Below are positions 37,373 through 49,971 of a stretch of DNA of 64,000 nucleotides, piece after piece. The DNA is taken from the NCBI GenBank assembly GCA_954871525.1, contig CATOZS010000010.1, forward strand, positions 930,001 to 994,000, read 5' to 3'. Below the pieces are notes generated by a model, which was not told the DNA's origin, did no database searches, and worked only from the letters and a program-made list of their open reading frames with translations. The first letter of the stretch is position 1. Each line of letters opens with the position of its first letter. A program made the translations under genes and the position numbers. The DNA is from Parietaria judaica (lineage: Eukaryota; Streptophyta; Magnoliopsida; Rosales; Urticaceae).

Positions 37373-40300
37373 CTGAGTCTTTTTCCCATTTTACGCGAAA
37401 AAACCCTAATTGGACGATATTTTAAACAAAACATGAACTTCAAAATGCTTCATAATGTGTAACTGTATCACATTTACTTATTTTAATCCCTAAATAGCGA
37501 AGCACTGTCTCGTAGTTTCTATATCAAGCGGTTAACGGGTGAAAATCATTACCGAAAACTGTTGAAAATTGGTTTTCTTACGAAAGCAAATACGATGCGT
37601 TCTTGATGAAATTTGAGTTGCTAGACCTTCTTTAGGGTGGTTTTACTATAGACTGGGTTATTGTCGTCTTTAAAAGTGTTTTGAGGTCTTTTCAAACCCA
37701 GTTTCAACAATTAACGCGTGGTCCAAAAAAAGCTGAGTTTTTTTCCCATTTTACGCGAAAAAACCCTAATTGGACGATATTTTAAACAAAACATGAACTT
37801 CAAAATGCCTCATAATGTGTAACTGTATCACATTTACTTATTTTAATCCCTAAATAGCGAAGCACTGTCTCGTAGTTTCTATATCAAGCGGTTAACGGGT
37901 GAAAATCATTACCGAAAACTGTTGAAAATTGGTTTTCTTACGAAAGCAAATACGATGAGTTCTTGATGAAATTTGAGTTGCTAGACCTTCATTAGGGTGG
38001 TTTTACTATAGACTGGGTTATTGTCGTCTTTAAAAGTGTTTTGAGGTCTTTTCAAACCCAGTTTCAACAATTAACACGTGGTCCAAAAAAAACTGAGTCT
38101 TTTTCCCATTTTACGCGAAAAAACCCTAATTGGACGATATTTTAAACAAAACATGAACTTCAAAATGCTTCATAATGTGTAACTGTATCACATTTACTTA
38201 TTTTAATCCCTAAATAGCGAAGCACTGTCTCGTAGTTTCTATATCAAGCGGTTAACGGGTGAAAATCATTACCGAAAACTGTTGAAAATTGGTTTTCTTA
38301 TGAAAGCAAATACGATGCGTTCTTGATGAAATTTGAGTTGCTAGACCTTCTTTAGGGTTGTTTTACTATAGACTGGGTTATTGTCGTCTTTAAAAGTGTT
38401 TTGAGGTCTTTTCAAACCCAGTTTCAACAATTAACGCGTGGTCCAAAAAAAGCTGAGTCTTTTTCCCATTTTACGCGAAAAAACCCTAATTGGACGATAT
38501 TTTAAACAAAACATGAACTTCAAAATGCCTCATAATGTGTAACTGTATCACATTTACTTATTTTAATCCCTAAATAGCGAAGCACTGTCTCGTAGTTTCT
38601 ATATCAAGCGGTTAACGCGTGAAAATCATTACCGAAAACTGTTGAAAATTGGTTTTCTTACGAAAGCAAATACGATGCGTTCTTGATGAAATTTGAGTTG
38701 CTAGACCTTCTTTAGGGTGGTTTTACTATAGACTGGGTTATTGTCGTCTTTAAAAGTGTTTTGAGGTCTTTTCAAACCCAGTTTCAACAATTAACGCGTG
38801 GTCCAAAAAAAGCTGAGTCTTTTTCCCATTTTACGCGAAAAAACCCTAATTGGACGATATTTTAAACAAAACATGAACTTCAAAATGCCTCATAATGTGT
38901 AACTGTATCACATTTACTTATTTTAATCCCTAAATAGCGAAGCACTATCTCGTAGTTTCTATATCAAGCGGTTAACGGGTGAAAATCATTAAAGAAAACT
39001 ATTGAAAATTGGTTTTCTTACGAAAGCAAATACGATGCGTTCTTGATGAAATTTGAGTTGCTAGACCTTCATTAGGGTGGTTTTACTATAGACTGGGTTA
39101 TTGTCGTCTTTAAAAGTGTTTTGAGGTCTTTTCAAACCCAGTTTCAACAATTAACGCGTGGTCCAAAAAAAGCTGAGTCTTTTTCCCATTTTACGCGAAA
39201 AAACCCTAATTGGACGATATTTTAAACAAAACATGAACTTCAAAATGCTTCATAATGTGTAACTGTATCAGATTTACTTATTTTAATCCCTAAATAGCGA
39301 AGCACTGTCTCGTAGTTTCTATATCAAGCGGTTAACGGGTGAAAATCATTACCGAAAACTGTTGAAAATTGGTTTTCTTACGAAAGCAAATACGATGCGT
39401 TCTTGATGAAATTTGAGTTGCTAGACCTTCATTAGGGTGGTTTTACTATAGACTGGGTTATTGTCGTATTTAAAAGTGTTTTGAGGTCTTTTCAAACCCA
39501 GTTTCAACAATTAACGCGTGGTCCAAAAAAAACTGAGTCTTTTTCCCATTTTACGCGAAAAAACCCTAATTGGACGATATTTTAAACAAAACATGAACTT
39601 AAAAATGCTTCATAATGTGTAACTGTATCACATTTACTTATTTTAATCCCTAAATAGCGAAGCACTGTCTCGTAGTTTCTATATCAAGCGGTTAACGGGT
39701 GAAAATCATTAAAGAAAACTATTGAAAATTGGTTTTCTTACGAAAGCAAATACGATGCGTTCTTGATGAAATTTGAGTTGCTAGACCTTCATTAGGGTGG
39801 TTTTACTATAGACTGGGTTATTGTCGTCTTTAAAAGTGTTTTGAGGTCTTTTCAAACCCAGTTTCAACAATTAACGCGTGGTCCAAAAAAAGCTGAGTCT
39901 TTTTCCCATTTTACGCGAAAAAACCCTAATTGGACGATATTTTAAACAAAACATGAACTTCAAAATGCTTCATAATGTGTAACTGTATCACATTTACTTA
40001 TTTTAATCCCTAAATAGCGAAGCACTGTCTCGTAGTTTCTATATCAAGCGGTTAACGGGTGAAAATCATTACCGAAAACTGTTGAAAATTGGTTTTCTTA
40101 CGAAAGCAAATACGATGCGTTCTTGATGAAATTTGAGTTGCTAGACCTTCTTTAGGGTGGTTTTACTATAGACTGGGTTATTGTCGTCTTTAAAAGTGTT
40201 GTGAGGTCTTTTCAAACCCAGTTTCAACAATTAACGCGTGGTCCAAAAAAAGCTGAGTTTTTTTCCCATTTTACGCGAAAAAACCCTAATTGGACGATAT

Positions 40301-40972
40301 TTTAAACAAAACATGAACTTCAAAATGCCTCATAATGTGTAACTGTATCACATTTACTTATTTTAATCCCTAAATAGCGAAGCACTGTCTCGTAGTTTCT
40401 ATATCAAGCGGTTAACGGGCGAAAATCATTACCGAAAACTGTTGAAAATTGGTTTTCTTACGAAAGCAAATACGATGAGTTCTTGATGAAATTTGAGTTG
40501 CTAGACCTTCATTAGGGTGGTTTTACTATAGACTGGGTTATTGTCGTCTTTAAAAGTGTTTTGAGGTCTTTTCAAACCCAGTTTCAACAATTAACACGTG
40601 GTCCAAAAAAAACTGAGTCTTTTTCCCATTTTACGCGAAAAAACCCTAATTGGACGATATTTTAAACAAAACATGAACTTCAAAATGCTTCATAATGTGT
40701 AACTGTATCACATTTACTTATTTTAATCCCTAAATAGCGAAGCACTGTCTCGTAGTTTCTATATCAAGCGGTTAACGGGTGAAAATCATTACCGAAAACT
40801 GTTGAAAATTGGTTTTCTTATGAAAGCAAATACGATGCGTTCTTGATGAAATTTGAGTTGCTAGACCTTCTTTAGGGTTGTTTTACTATAGACTGGGTTA
40901 TTGTCGTCTTTAAAAGTGTTTTGAGGTCTTTTCAAACCCAGTTTCAACAATTAACGCGTGGTCCAAAAAAAG
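37373..40972 (+). repeat. Trio 37373-38452 repeated at 39893-40972 (2,520 bp apart)
   Basis: The three monomers are CTTCTTT with a GAGTTTTTTT junction (37373, 39893), GCCTC with GATGAGTTC and CACGTG (37733, 40253), and CTTATGAAAG with CTTCTTT and AGGGTTG (38093, 40613). The repeat distance is 7 monomers. In between lie 38453 (GCCTC, private AACGCGTG), 38813 (GCCTC, CACTATC, AAG), 39173 (private TATCAGATTT, GTCGTATTT) and 39533 (CTTAAAAATG, AAG). All are 360 bp. Confidence 0.85.
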
Positions 40973-43900
40973 CTGAGTCTTTTTCCCATTTTACGCGAAA
41001 AAACCCTAATTGGACGATATTTTAAACAAAACATGAACTTAAAAATGCCTCATAATGTGTAACTGTATCACATTTACTTATTTTAATCCCTAAATAGCGA
41101 AGCACTGTCTCGTAGTTTCTATATCAAGCGGTTAACGGGTGAAAATCATTAAAGAAAACTATTGAAAATTGGTTTTCTTACGAAAGCAAATACGATGCGT
41201 TCTTGATGAAATTTGAGTTGCTAGACCTTCATTAGGGTGGTTTTACTATAGACTGGGTTATTGTCGTCTTTAAAAGTGTTTTGAGGTCTTTTCAAACCCA
41301 GTTTCAACAATTAACGCGTGGTCCAAAAAAAGCTGAGTCTTTTTCCCATTTTACGCGAAAAAACCCTAATTGGACGATATTTTAAACAAAACATGAACTT
41401 CAAAATGCTTCATAATGTGTAACTGTATCACATTTACTTATTTTAATCCCTAAATAGCGAAGCACTGTCTCGTAGTTTCTATATCAAGCGGTTAACGGGT
41501 AAAAATCATTACCGAAAACTGTTGAAAATTGGTTTTCTTACGAAAGCAAATACGATGCGTTCTTGATGAAATTTGAGTTGCTAGACCTTCTTTAGGGTGG
41601 TTTTACTATAGACTGGGTTATTGTCGTCTTTAAAAGTGTTTTGAGGTCTTTTCAAACCCAGTTTCAACAATTAACGCGTGGTCCAAAAAAAGCTGAGTCT
41701 TTTTCCCATTTTACGCGAAAAAACCCTAATTGGACGATATTTTAAACAAAACATGAACTTCAAAATGCCTCATAATGTGTAACTGTATCACATTTACTTA
41801 TTTTAATCCCTAAATAGCGAAGCACTGTCTCGTAGTTTCTATATCAAGCGGTTAACGGGTGAAAATCATTAAAGAAAACTATTGAAAATTGGTTTTCTTA
41901 CGAAAGCAAATACGATGCGTTCTTGATGAAATTTGAGTTGCTAGACCTTCATTAGGGTGGTTTTACTATAGACTGGGTTATTGTCGTCTTTAAAAGTGTT
42001 TTGAGGTCTTTTCAAACCCAGTTTCAACAATTAACGCGTGGTCCAAAAAAAGCTGAGTCTTTTTCCCATTTTACGCGAAAAAACCCTAATTGGACGATAT
42101 TTTAAACAAAACATGAACTTCAAAATGCTTCATAATGTGTAACTGTATCACATTTACTTATTTTAATCCCTAAATAGCGAAGCACTGTCTCGTAGTTTCT
42201 ATATCAAGCGGTTAACGGGTGAAAATCATTACCGAAAACTGTTGAAAATTGGTTTTCTTGCGAAAGCAAATACGATGCGTTCTTGATGAAATTTGAGTTG
42301 CTAGACCTTCATTAGGGTGGTTTTACTATAGACTGGGTTATTGTCGTATTTAAAAGTGTTTTGAGGTCTTTTCAAACCCAGTTTCAACAATTAACGCGTG
42401 GTCCAAAAAAAACTGAGTCTTTTTCCCATTTTACGCGAAAAAACCCTAATTGGACGATATTTTAAACAAAACATGAACTTAAAAATGCTTCATAATGTGT
42501 AACTGTATCACATTTACTTATTTTAATCCCTAAATAGCGAAGCACTGTCTCGTAGTTTCTATATCAAGCGGTTAACGGGTGAAAATCATTAAAGAAAACT
42601 ATTGAAAATTGGTTTTCTTACGAAAGCAAATACGATGCGTTCTTGATGAAATTTGAGTTGCTAGACCTTCATTAGGGTGGTTTTACTATAGACTGGGTTA
42701 TTGTCGTCTTTAAAAGTGTTTTGAGGTCTTTTCAAACCCAGTTTCAACAATTAACACGTGGTCCAAAAAAAACTGAGTCTTTTTCCCATTTTACGCGAAA
42801 AAACCCTAATTGGACGATATTTTAAACAAAACATGAACTTCAAAATGCTTCATAATGTGTAACTGTATCACATTTACTTATTTTAATCCCTAAATAGCGA
42901 AGCACTGTCTCGTAGTTTCTATATCAAGCGGTTAACGGGTGAAAATCATTACCGAAAACTGTTGAAAATTGGTTTTCTTACGAAAGCAAATACGATGCGT
43001 TCTTGATGAAATTTGAGTTGCTAGACCTTCTTTAGGGTGGTTTTACTATAGACTGGGTTATTGTCGTCTTTAAAAGTGTTTTGAGGTCTTTTCAAACCCA
43101 GTTCCAATAATTAACGCGTGGTCCAAAAAAAGCTGAGTCTTTTTCCCATTTTACGCGAAAAAACCCTAATTGGACGATATTTTAAACAAAACATGAACTT
43201 CAAAATGCCTCATAATGTGTAACTGTATCACATTTACTTTTTTTAATCCCTAAATAGCGAAGCACTGTCTCGTAGTTTCTATATCAAGCGGTTAACGGGT
43301 GAAAATCATTAAAGAAAACTATTGAAAATTGGTTTTCTTACGAAAGCAAATACGATGCGTTCTTGATGAAATTTGAGTTGCTAGACCTTCATTAGGGTGG
43401 TTTTACTATAGACTGGGTTATTGTCGTCTTTAAAAGTGTTTTGAGGTCTTTTCAAACCCAGTTTCAACAATTAACGCGTGGTCCAAAAAAAGCTGAGTCT
43501 TTTTCCCATTTTACGCGAAAAAACCCTAATTGGACGATATTTTAAACAAAACATGAACTTCAAAATGCTTCATAATGTGTAACTGTATCACATTTACTTA
43601 TTTTAATCCCTAAATAGCGAAGCACTGTCTCGTAGTTTCTATATCAAGCGGTTAACGGGTGAAAATCATTACCGAAAACTGTTGAAAATTGGTTTTCTTA
43701 CGAAAGCAAATACGATGCGTTCTTGATGAAATTTGAGTTGCTAGACCTTCTTTAGGGTGGTTTTACTATAGACTGGGTTATTGTCGTCTTTAAAAGTGTT
43801 TTGAGGTCTTTTCAAAACCAGTTTCAACAATTAACGCGTGGTCCAAAAAAAGCTGAGTCTTTTTCCCATTTTACGCGAAAAAACCCTAATTGGACGATAT

Positions 43901-46900
43901 TTTAAACAAAACATGAACTTCAAAATGCCTCATAATGTGTAACTGTATCACATTTACTTATTTTAATCCCTAAATAGCGAAGCACTGTCTCGTAGTTTCT
44001 ATATCAAGCGGTTAACGGGTGAAAATCATTAAAGAAAACTATTGAAAATTGGTTTTCTTACGAAAGCAAATACGATGCGTTCTTGATGAAATTTGAGTTG
44101 CTAGACCTTCATTAGGGTGGTTTTACTATAGACTGGGTTATTGTCGTCTTTAAAAGTGTTTTGAGGTCTTTTCAAACCCAGTTTCAACAATTAACGCGTG
44201 GTCCAAAAAAAGCTGAGTCTTTTTCCCATTTTACGCGAAAAAACCCTAATTGGACGATATTTTAAACAAAACATGAACTTCAAAATGCTTCATAATGTGT
44301 AACTGTATCACATTTACTTATTTTAATCCCAAAATAGCGAAGCACTGTCTCGTAGTTTCTATATCAAGCGGTTAACGGGTGAAAATCATTACCGAAAACT
44401 GTTGAAAATTGGTTTTCTTACGAAAGCAAATACGATGCGTTCTTGATGAAATTTGAGTTGCTAGACCTTCATTAGGGTGGTTTTACTATAGACTGGGTTA
44501 TTGTCGTATTTAAAAGTGTTTTGAGGTCTTTTCAAACCCAGTTTCAACAATTAACGCGTGGTCCAAAAAAAACTGAGTCTTTTTCCCATTTTACGCGAAA
44601 AAACCCTAATTGGACGATATTTTAAACAAAACATGAACTTAAAAATGCTTCATAATGTGTAACTGTATCACATTTACTTATTTTAATCCCTAAATAGCGA
44701 AGCACTGTCTCGTAGTTTCTATATCAAGCGGTTAACGGGTGAAAATCATTAAAGAAAACTATTGAAAATTGGTTTTCTTACGAAAGCAAATACGATGCGT
44801 TCTTGATGAAATTTGAGATGCTAGACCTTCATTAGGGTGGTTTTACTATAGACTGGGTTATTGTCGTCTTTAAAAGTGTTTTGAGGTCTTTTCAAACCCA
44901 GTTTCAACAATTAACGCGTGGTCCAAAAAAAGCTGAGTCTTTTTCCCATTTTACGCGAAAAAACCCTAATTGGACGATATTTTAAACAAAACATGAACTT
45001 CAAAATGCTTCATAATGTGTAACTGTATCACATTTACTTATTTTAATCCCTAAATAGCGAAGCACTGTCTCGTAGTTTCTATATCAAGCGGTTAACGGGT
45101 GAAAATCATTACCGAAAACTGTTGAAAATTGGTTTTCTTACGAAAGCAAATACGATGCGTTCTTGATGAAATTTGAGTTGCTAGACCTTCATTAGGGTGG
45201 TTTTACTATAGACTGGGTTATTGTCGTATTTAAAAGTGTTTTGAGGTCTTTTCAAACCCAGTTTCAACAATTAACGCGTGGTCCAAAAAAAACTGAGTCT
45301 TTTTCCCATTTTACGCGAAAAAACCCTAATTGGACGATATTTTAAACAAAACATGAACTTAAAAATGCTTCATAATGTGTAACTGTATCACATTTACTTA
45401 TTTTAATCCCTAAATAGCGAAGCACTGTCTCGTAGTTTGTATATCAAGCGGTTAACGGGTGAAAATCATTAAAGAAAACTATTGAAAATTGGTTTTCTTA
45501 CGAAAGCAAATACGATGCGTTCTTGATGAAATTTGAGTTGCTAGACCTTCATTAGGGTGGTTTTACTATAGACTGGGTTATTGTCGTCTTTAAAAGTGTT
45601 TTGAGGTCTTTTCAAACCCAGTTTCAACAATTAACGCGTGGTCCAAAAAAAGCTGAGTCTTTTTCCCATTTTACGCGAAAAAACCCTAATTGGACGATAT
45701 TTTAAACAAAACATGAACTTCAAAATGCTTCATAATGTGTAACTGTATCACATTTACTTATTTTAATCCCTAAATAGCGAAGCACTGTCTCGTAGTTTCT
45801 ATATCAAGCGGTTAACGGGTGAAAATCATTACCGAAAACTGTTGAAAATTGGTTTTCTTACGAAAGCAAATACGATGCGTTCTTGATGAAATTTGAGTTG
45901 CTAGACCTTCATTAGGGTGGTTTTACTATAGACTGGGTTATTGTCGTCTTTAAAAGTGTTTTGAGGTCTTTTCAAACCCAGTTTCAACAATTAACGCGTT
46001 GTCCAAAAAAAGCTGAGTCTTTTTCCCATTTTACGCGAAAAAACCCTAATTGGACGATATTTTAAACAAAACATGAACTTCAAAATGCTTCATAATGTGT
46101 AACTGTATCACATTTACTTATTTTAATCCCTAAATAGCGAAGCACTGTCTCGTAGTTTCTACATCAAGCGGTTAACGGGCGAAAATCATTAAAGAAAACT
46201 ATTGAAAATTGGTTTTCTTACGAAAGCAAATACGATGCGTTCTTGATGAAATTTGAGTTGCTAGACCTTCATTAGGGTGGTTTTACTATAGACTGGGTTA
46301 TTGTCGTCTTTAAAAGTGTTTTGAGGTCTTTTCAAACCCAGTTTCAACAATTAACGCGTGGTCCAAAAAAAACTGAGTCTTTTTCCCATTTTACGCGAAA
46401 AAACCCTAATTGGACGATATTTAAACAAAACATGAACTTCAAAATGCTTCATAATGTGTAACTGTATCACATTTACTTATTTTAATCCCTAAATAGCGAA
46501 GCACTGTCTCGTAGTTTCTATATCAAGCGGTTAACGGGTGAAAATCATTACCGAAAACTGTTGAAAATTGGTTTTCTTACGAAAGCAAATACGATGCGTT
46601 CTTGATGAAATTTGAGTTGCTAGACCTTCATTAGGGTGGTTTTACTATAGACTGGGTTATTGTCGTATTTAAAAGTGTTTTGAGGTCTTTTCAAACCCAG
46701 TTTCAACAATTAACGCGTGGTCCAAAAAAAACTGAGTCTTTTTCCCATTTTACGCGAAAAAACCCTAATTGGACGATATTTTAAACAAAACATGAACTTA
46801 AAAATGCTTCATAATGTGTAACTGTATCACATTTACTTATTTTAATCCCTAAATAGCGAAGCACTATCTCGTAGTTTCTATATCAAGCGGTTAACGGGTG

Positions 46901-47453
46901 AAAATCATTAAAGAAAACTATTGAAAATTGGTTTTCTTACGAAAGCAAATACGATGCGTTCTTGATGAAATTTGAGTTGCTAGACCTTCATTAGGGTGGT
47001 TTTACTATAGACTGGGTTATTGTCGTCTTTAAAAGTGTTTTGAGGTCTTTTCAAACCCAGTTTCAACAATTAACGCGTGGTCCAAAAAAAGCTGAGTCTT
47101 TTTCCCATTTTACGCGAAAAAACCCTAATTGGACGATATTTTAAACAAAACATGAACTTCAAAATGCTTCATAATGTGTAACTGTATCACATTTACTTAT
47201 TTTAATCCCTAAATAGCGAAGCACTGTCTCGTAGTTTCTATATCAAGCGGTTAACGGGTGAAAATCATTACCGAAAACTGTTGAAAATTGGTTTTCTTAC
47301 GAAAGCAAATACGATGCGTTCTTGATGAAAAATTTGAGTTGCTAGACCTTCATTAGGGTGGTTTTACTATAGACTGGGTTATTGTCGTCTTTAAAAGTGT
47401 TTTGAGGTCTTTTCAAACCCAGTTTCAACAATTAACGCGTTGTCCAAAAAAAG
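40973..47453 (+). repeat. Higher-order repeat 4: alternating-class 4-monomer (1,440 bp) unit
   Basis: AAG and CCG monomers alternate without exception from 40973 to 47453. The 4-monomer order is CCG/CTTCTTT, AAG/GCCTC, CCG/GTCGTATTT, AAG/CTTAAAAATG. It is complete at 41333-42772 and 43493-44932, with half units at 42773-43492 and 44933-45652. From 45653 the order becomes GCGTTG, CTACATC, GTCGTATTT with one T lost, CTTAAAAATG, which reappears at 49972 and 52491. Private changes include GGGTAAAAAT (41333), CTTGCGAAAG (42053), TCCCAAAATAG (44213) and TTTGTATATC (45293). Confidence 0.9.
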
Positions 47454-49971
47454 CTGAGTCTTTTTCCCATTTTACGCGAAAAAACCCTAATTGGACGATA
47501 TTTTAAACAAAACATGAACTTCAAAATGCTTCATAATGTGTAACTGTATCACATTTACTTATTTTAATCCCTAAATAGCGAAGCACTGTCTCGTAGTTTC
47601 TATATCAAGCGGTTAACGGGCGAAAATCATTAAAGAAAACTATTGAAAATTGGTTTTCTTACGAAAGCAAATACGATGCGTTCTTGATGAAATTTGAGTT
47701 GCTAGACCTTCATTAGGGTGGTTTTACTATAGACTGGGTTATTGTCGTCTTTAAAAGTGTTTTGAGGTCTTTTCAAACCCAGTTTCAACAATTAACGCGT
47801 GGTCCAAAAAAAGCTGAGTCTTTTTCCCATTTTACGCGAAAAAACCCTAATTGGACGATATTTTAAACAAAACATGAACTTCAAAATGCTTCATAATGTG
47901 TAACTGTATCACATTTACTTATTTTAATCCCTAAATAGCGAAGCACTGTCTCGTAGTTTCTATATCAAGCGGTTAACGGGTGAAAATCATTAAAGAAAAC
48001 TATTGAAAATTGGTTTTCTTACGAAAGCAAATACGATGCGTTCTTGATGAAATTTGAGTTGCTAGACCTTCATTAGGGTGGTTTTACTATAGACTGGGTT
48101 ATTGTCGTCTTTAAAAGTGTTTTGAGGTCTTTTCAAACCCAGTTTCAACAATTAACGCGTGGTCCAAAAAAGCTGAGTCTTTTTCCCATTTTACGCGAAA
48201 AAACCCTAATTGGACGATATTTTAAACAAAACATGAACTTCAAAATGCTTCATAATGTGTAACTGTATCACATTTACTTATTTTAATCCCTAAATAGCGA
48301 AGCACTGTCTCGTAGTTTCTATATCAAGCGGTTAACGGGTGAAAATCATTAAAGAAAACTATTGAAAATTGGTTTTCTTACGAAAGCAAATACGATGCGT
48401 TCTTGATGAAATTTGAGTTGCTAGACCTTCATTAGGGTGGTTTTACTATAGACTGGGTTATTGTCGTCTTTAAAAGTGTTTTGAGGTCTTTTCAAACCCA
48501 GTTTCAACAATTAACGCGTGGTCCAAAAAAAGCTGAGTCTTTTTCCCATTTTACGCGAAAAAACCCTAATTGGACGATATTTTAAACAAAACATGAACTT
48601 CAAATGCTTCATAATGTGTAACTGTATCACATTTACTTATTTTAATCCCTAAATAGCGAAGCACTGTCTCGTAGTTTCTATATCAAGCGGTTAACGGGTG
48701 AAAATCATTAAAGAAAACTATTGAAAATTGGTTTTCTTACGAAAGCAAATACGATGCGTTCTTGATGAAATTTGAGTTGCTAGACCTTCATTAGGGTGGT
48801 TTTACTATAGACTGGGTTATTGTCGTCTTTAAAAGTGTTTTGAGGTCTTTTCAAACCCAGTTTCAACAATTAACGCGTGGTCCAAAAAAAGCTGAGTCTT
48901 TTTCCCATTTTACGCGAAAAAACCCTAATTGGACGATATTTTAAACAAAACATGAACTTCAAAATGCTTCATAATGTGTAACTGTATCACATTTACTTAT
49001 TTTAATCCCTAAATAGCGAAGCACTGTCTCGTAGTTTCTATATCAAGCGGTTAACGGGTGAAAATCATTAAAGAAAACTATTGAAAATTGGTTTTCTTAC
49101 GAAAGCAAATACGATGCGTTCTTGATGAAATTTGAGTTGCTAGACCTTCATTAGGGTGGTTTTACTATAGACTGGGTTATTGTCGTCTTTAAAAGTGTTT
49201 TGAGGTCTTTTCAAACCCAGTTTCAACAATTAACGCGTGGTCCAAAAAAAGCTGAGTCTTTTTCCCATTTTACGCGAAAAAACCCTAATTGGACGATATT
49301 TTAAACAAAACATGAACTTCAAAATGCTTCATAATGTGTAACTGTATCACATTTACTTATTTTAATCCCTAAATAGCGAAGCACTGTCTCGTAGTTTCTA
49401 TATCAAGCGGTTAACGGGCGAAAATCATTAAAGAAAACTATTGAAAATTGGTTTTCTTACGAAAGCAAATACGATGCGTTCTTGATGAAATTTGAGTTGC
49501 TAGACCTTCATTAGGGTGGTTTTACTATAGACTGGGTTATTGTCGTATTTAAAAGTGTTTTGAGGTCTTTTCAAACCCAGTTTCAACAATTAACGCGTGG
49601 TCCAAAAAAAACTGAGTCTTTTTCCCATTTTACGCGAAAAAACCCTAATTGGACGATATTTTAAACAAAACATGAACTTAAAAATGCTTCATAATGTGTA
49701 ACTGTATCACATTTACTTATTTTAATCCCTAAATAGCGAAGCACTGTCTCGTAGTTTCTATATCAAGCGGTTAACGGGTGAAAATCATTAAAGAAAACTA
49801 TTGAAAATTGGTTTTCTTACGAAAGCAAATACGATGCGTTCTTGATGAAATTTGAGTTGCTAGACCTTCATTAGGGTGGTTTTACTATAGACTGGGTTAT
49901 TGTCGTCTTTAAAAGTGTTTTGAGGTCTTTTCAAACCCAGTTTCAACAATTAACGCGTGGTCCAAAAAAAG
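47454..49971 (+). repeat. Run of seven AAG-class monomers
   Basis: Monomers at 47454, 47814, 48173, 48533, 48892, 49252 and 49612 are all AAG-class, which breaks the alternation on both sides. 47814, 48173, 48533 and 48892 are the same plain type and differ mainly by one-base losses (a shorter A-tract before 48173, CAAATG at 48601). That suggests stepwise single-monomer duplication. 49252 joins a GGGCGA AAG left part to a GTCGTATTT right part. Confidence 0.88.
48892..49251 (+). repeat. Reference AAG-class monomer
   Basis: This 360-bp copy is the plain form of the second class: ATTAAAGAAAACTATTG replaces ATTACCGAAAACTGTTG, with other sites close to consensus (GGGTGA, TTGAG, GTCGTCTTT, GCGTGG, and AGCTGAG at the next junction). 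Three linked differences (CC to AA, and G to A nine bases on) define the class. They nearly always travel together; 36293-36652 is a visible exception with AAG followed by CTGTTG. Confidence 0.9.
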
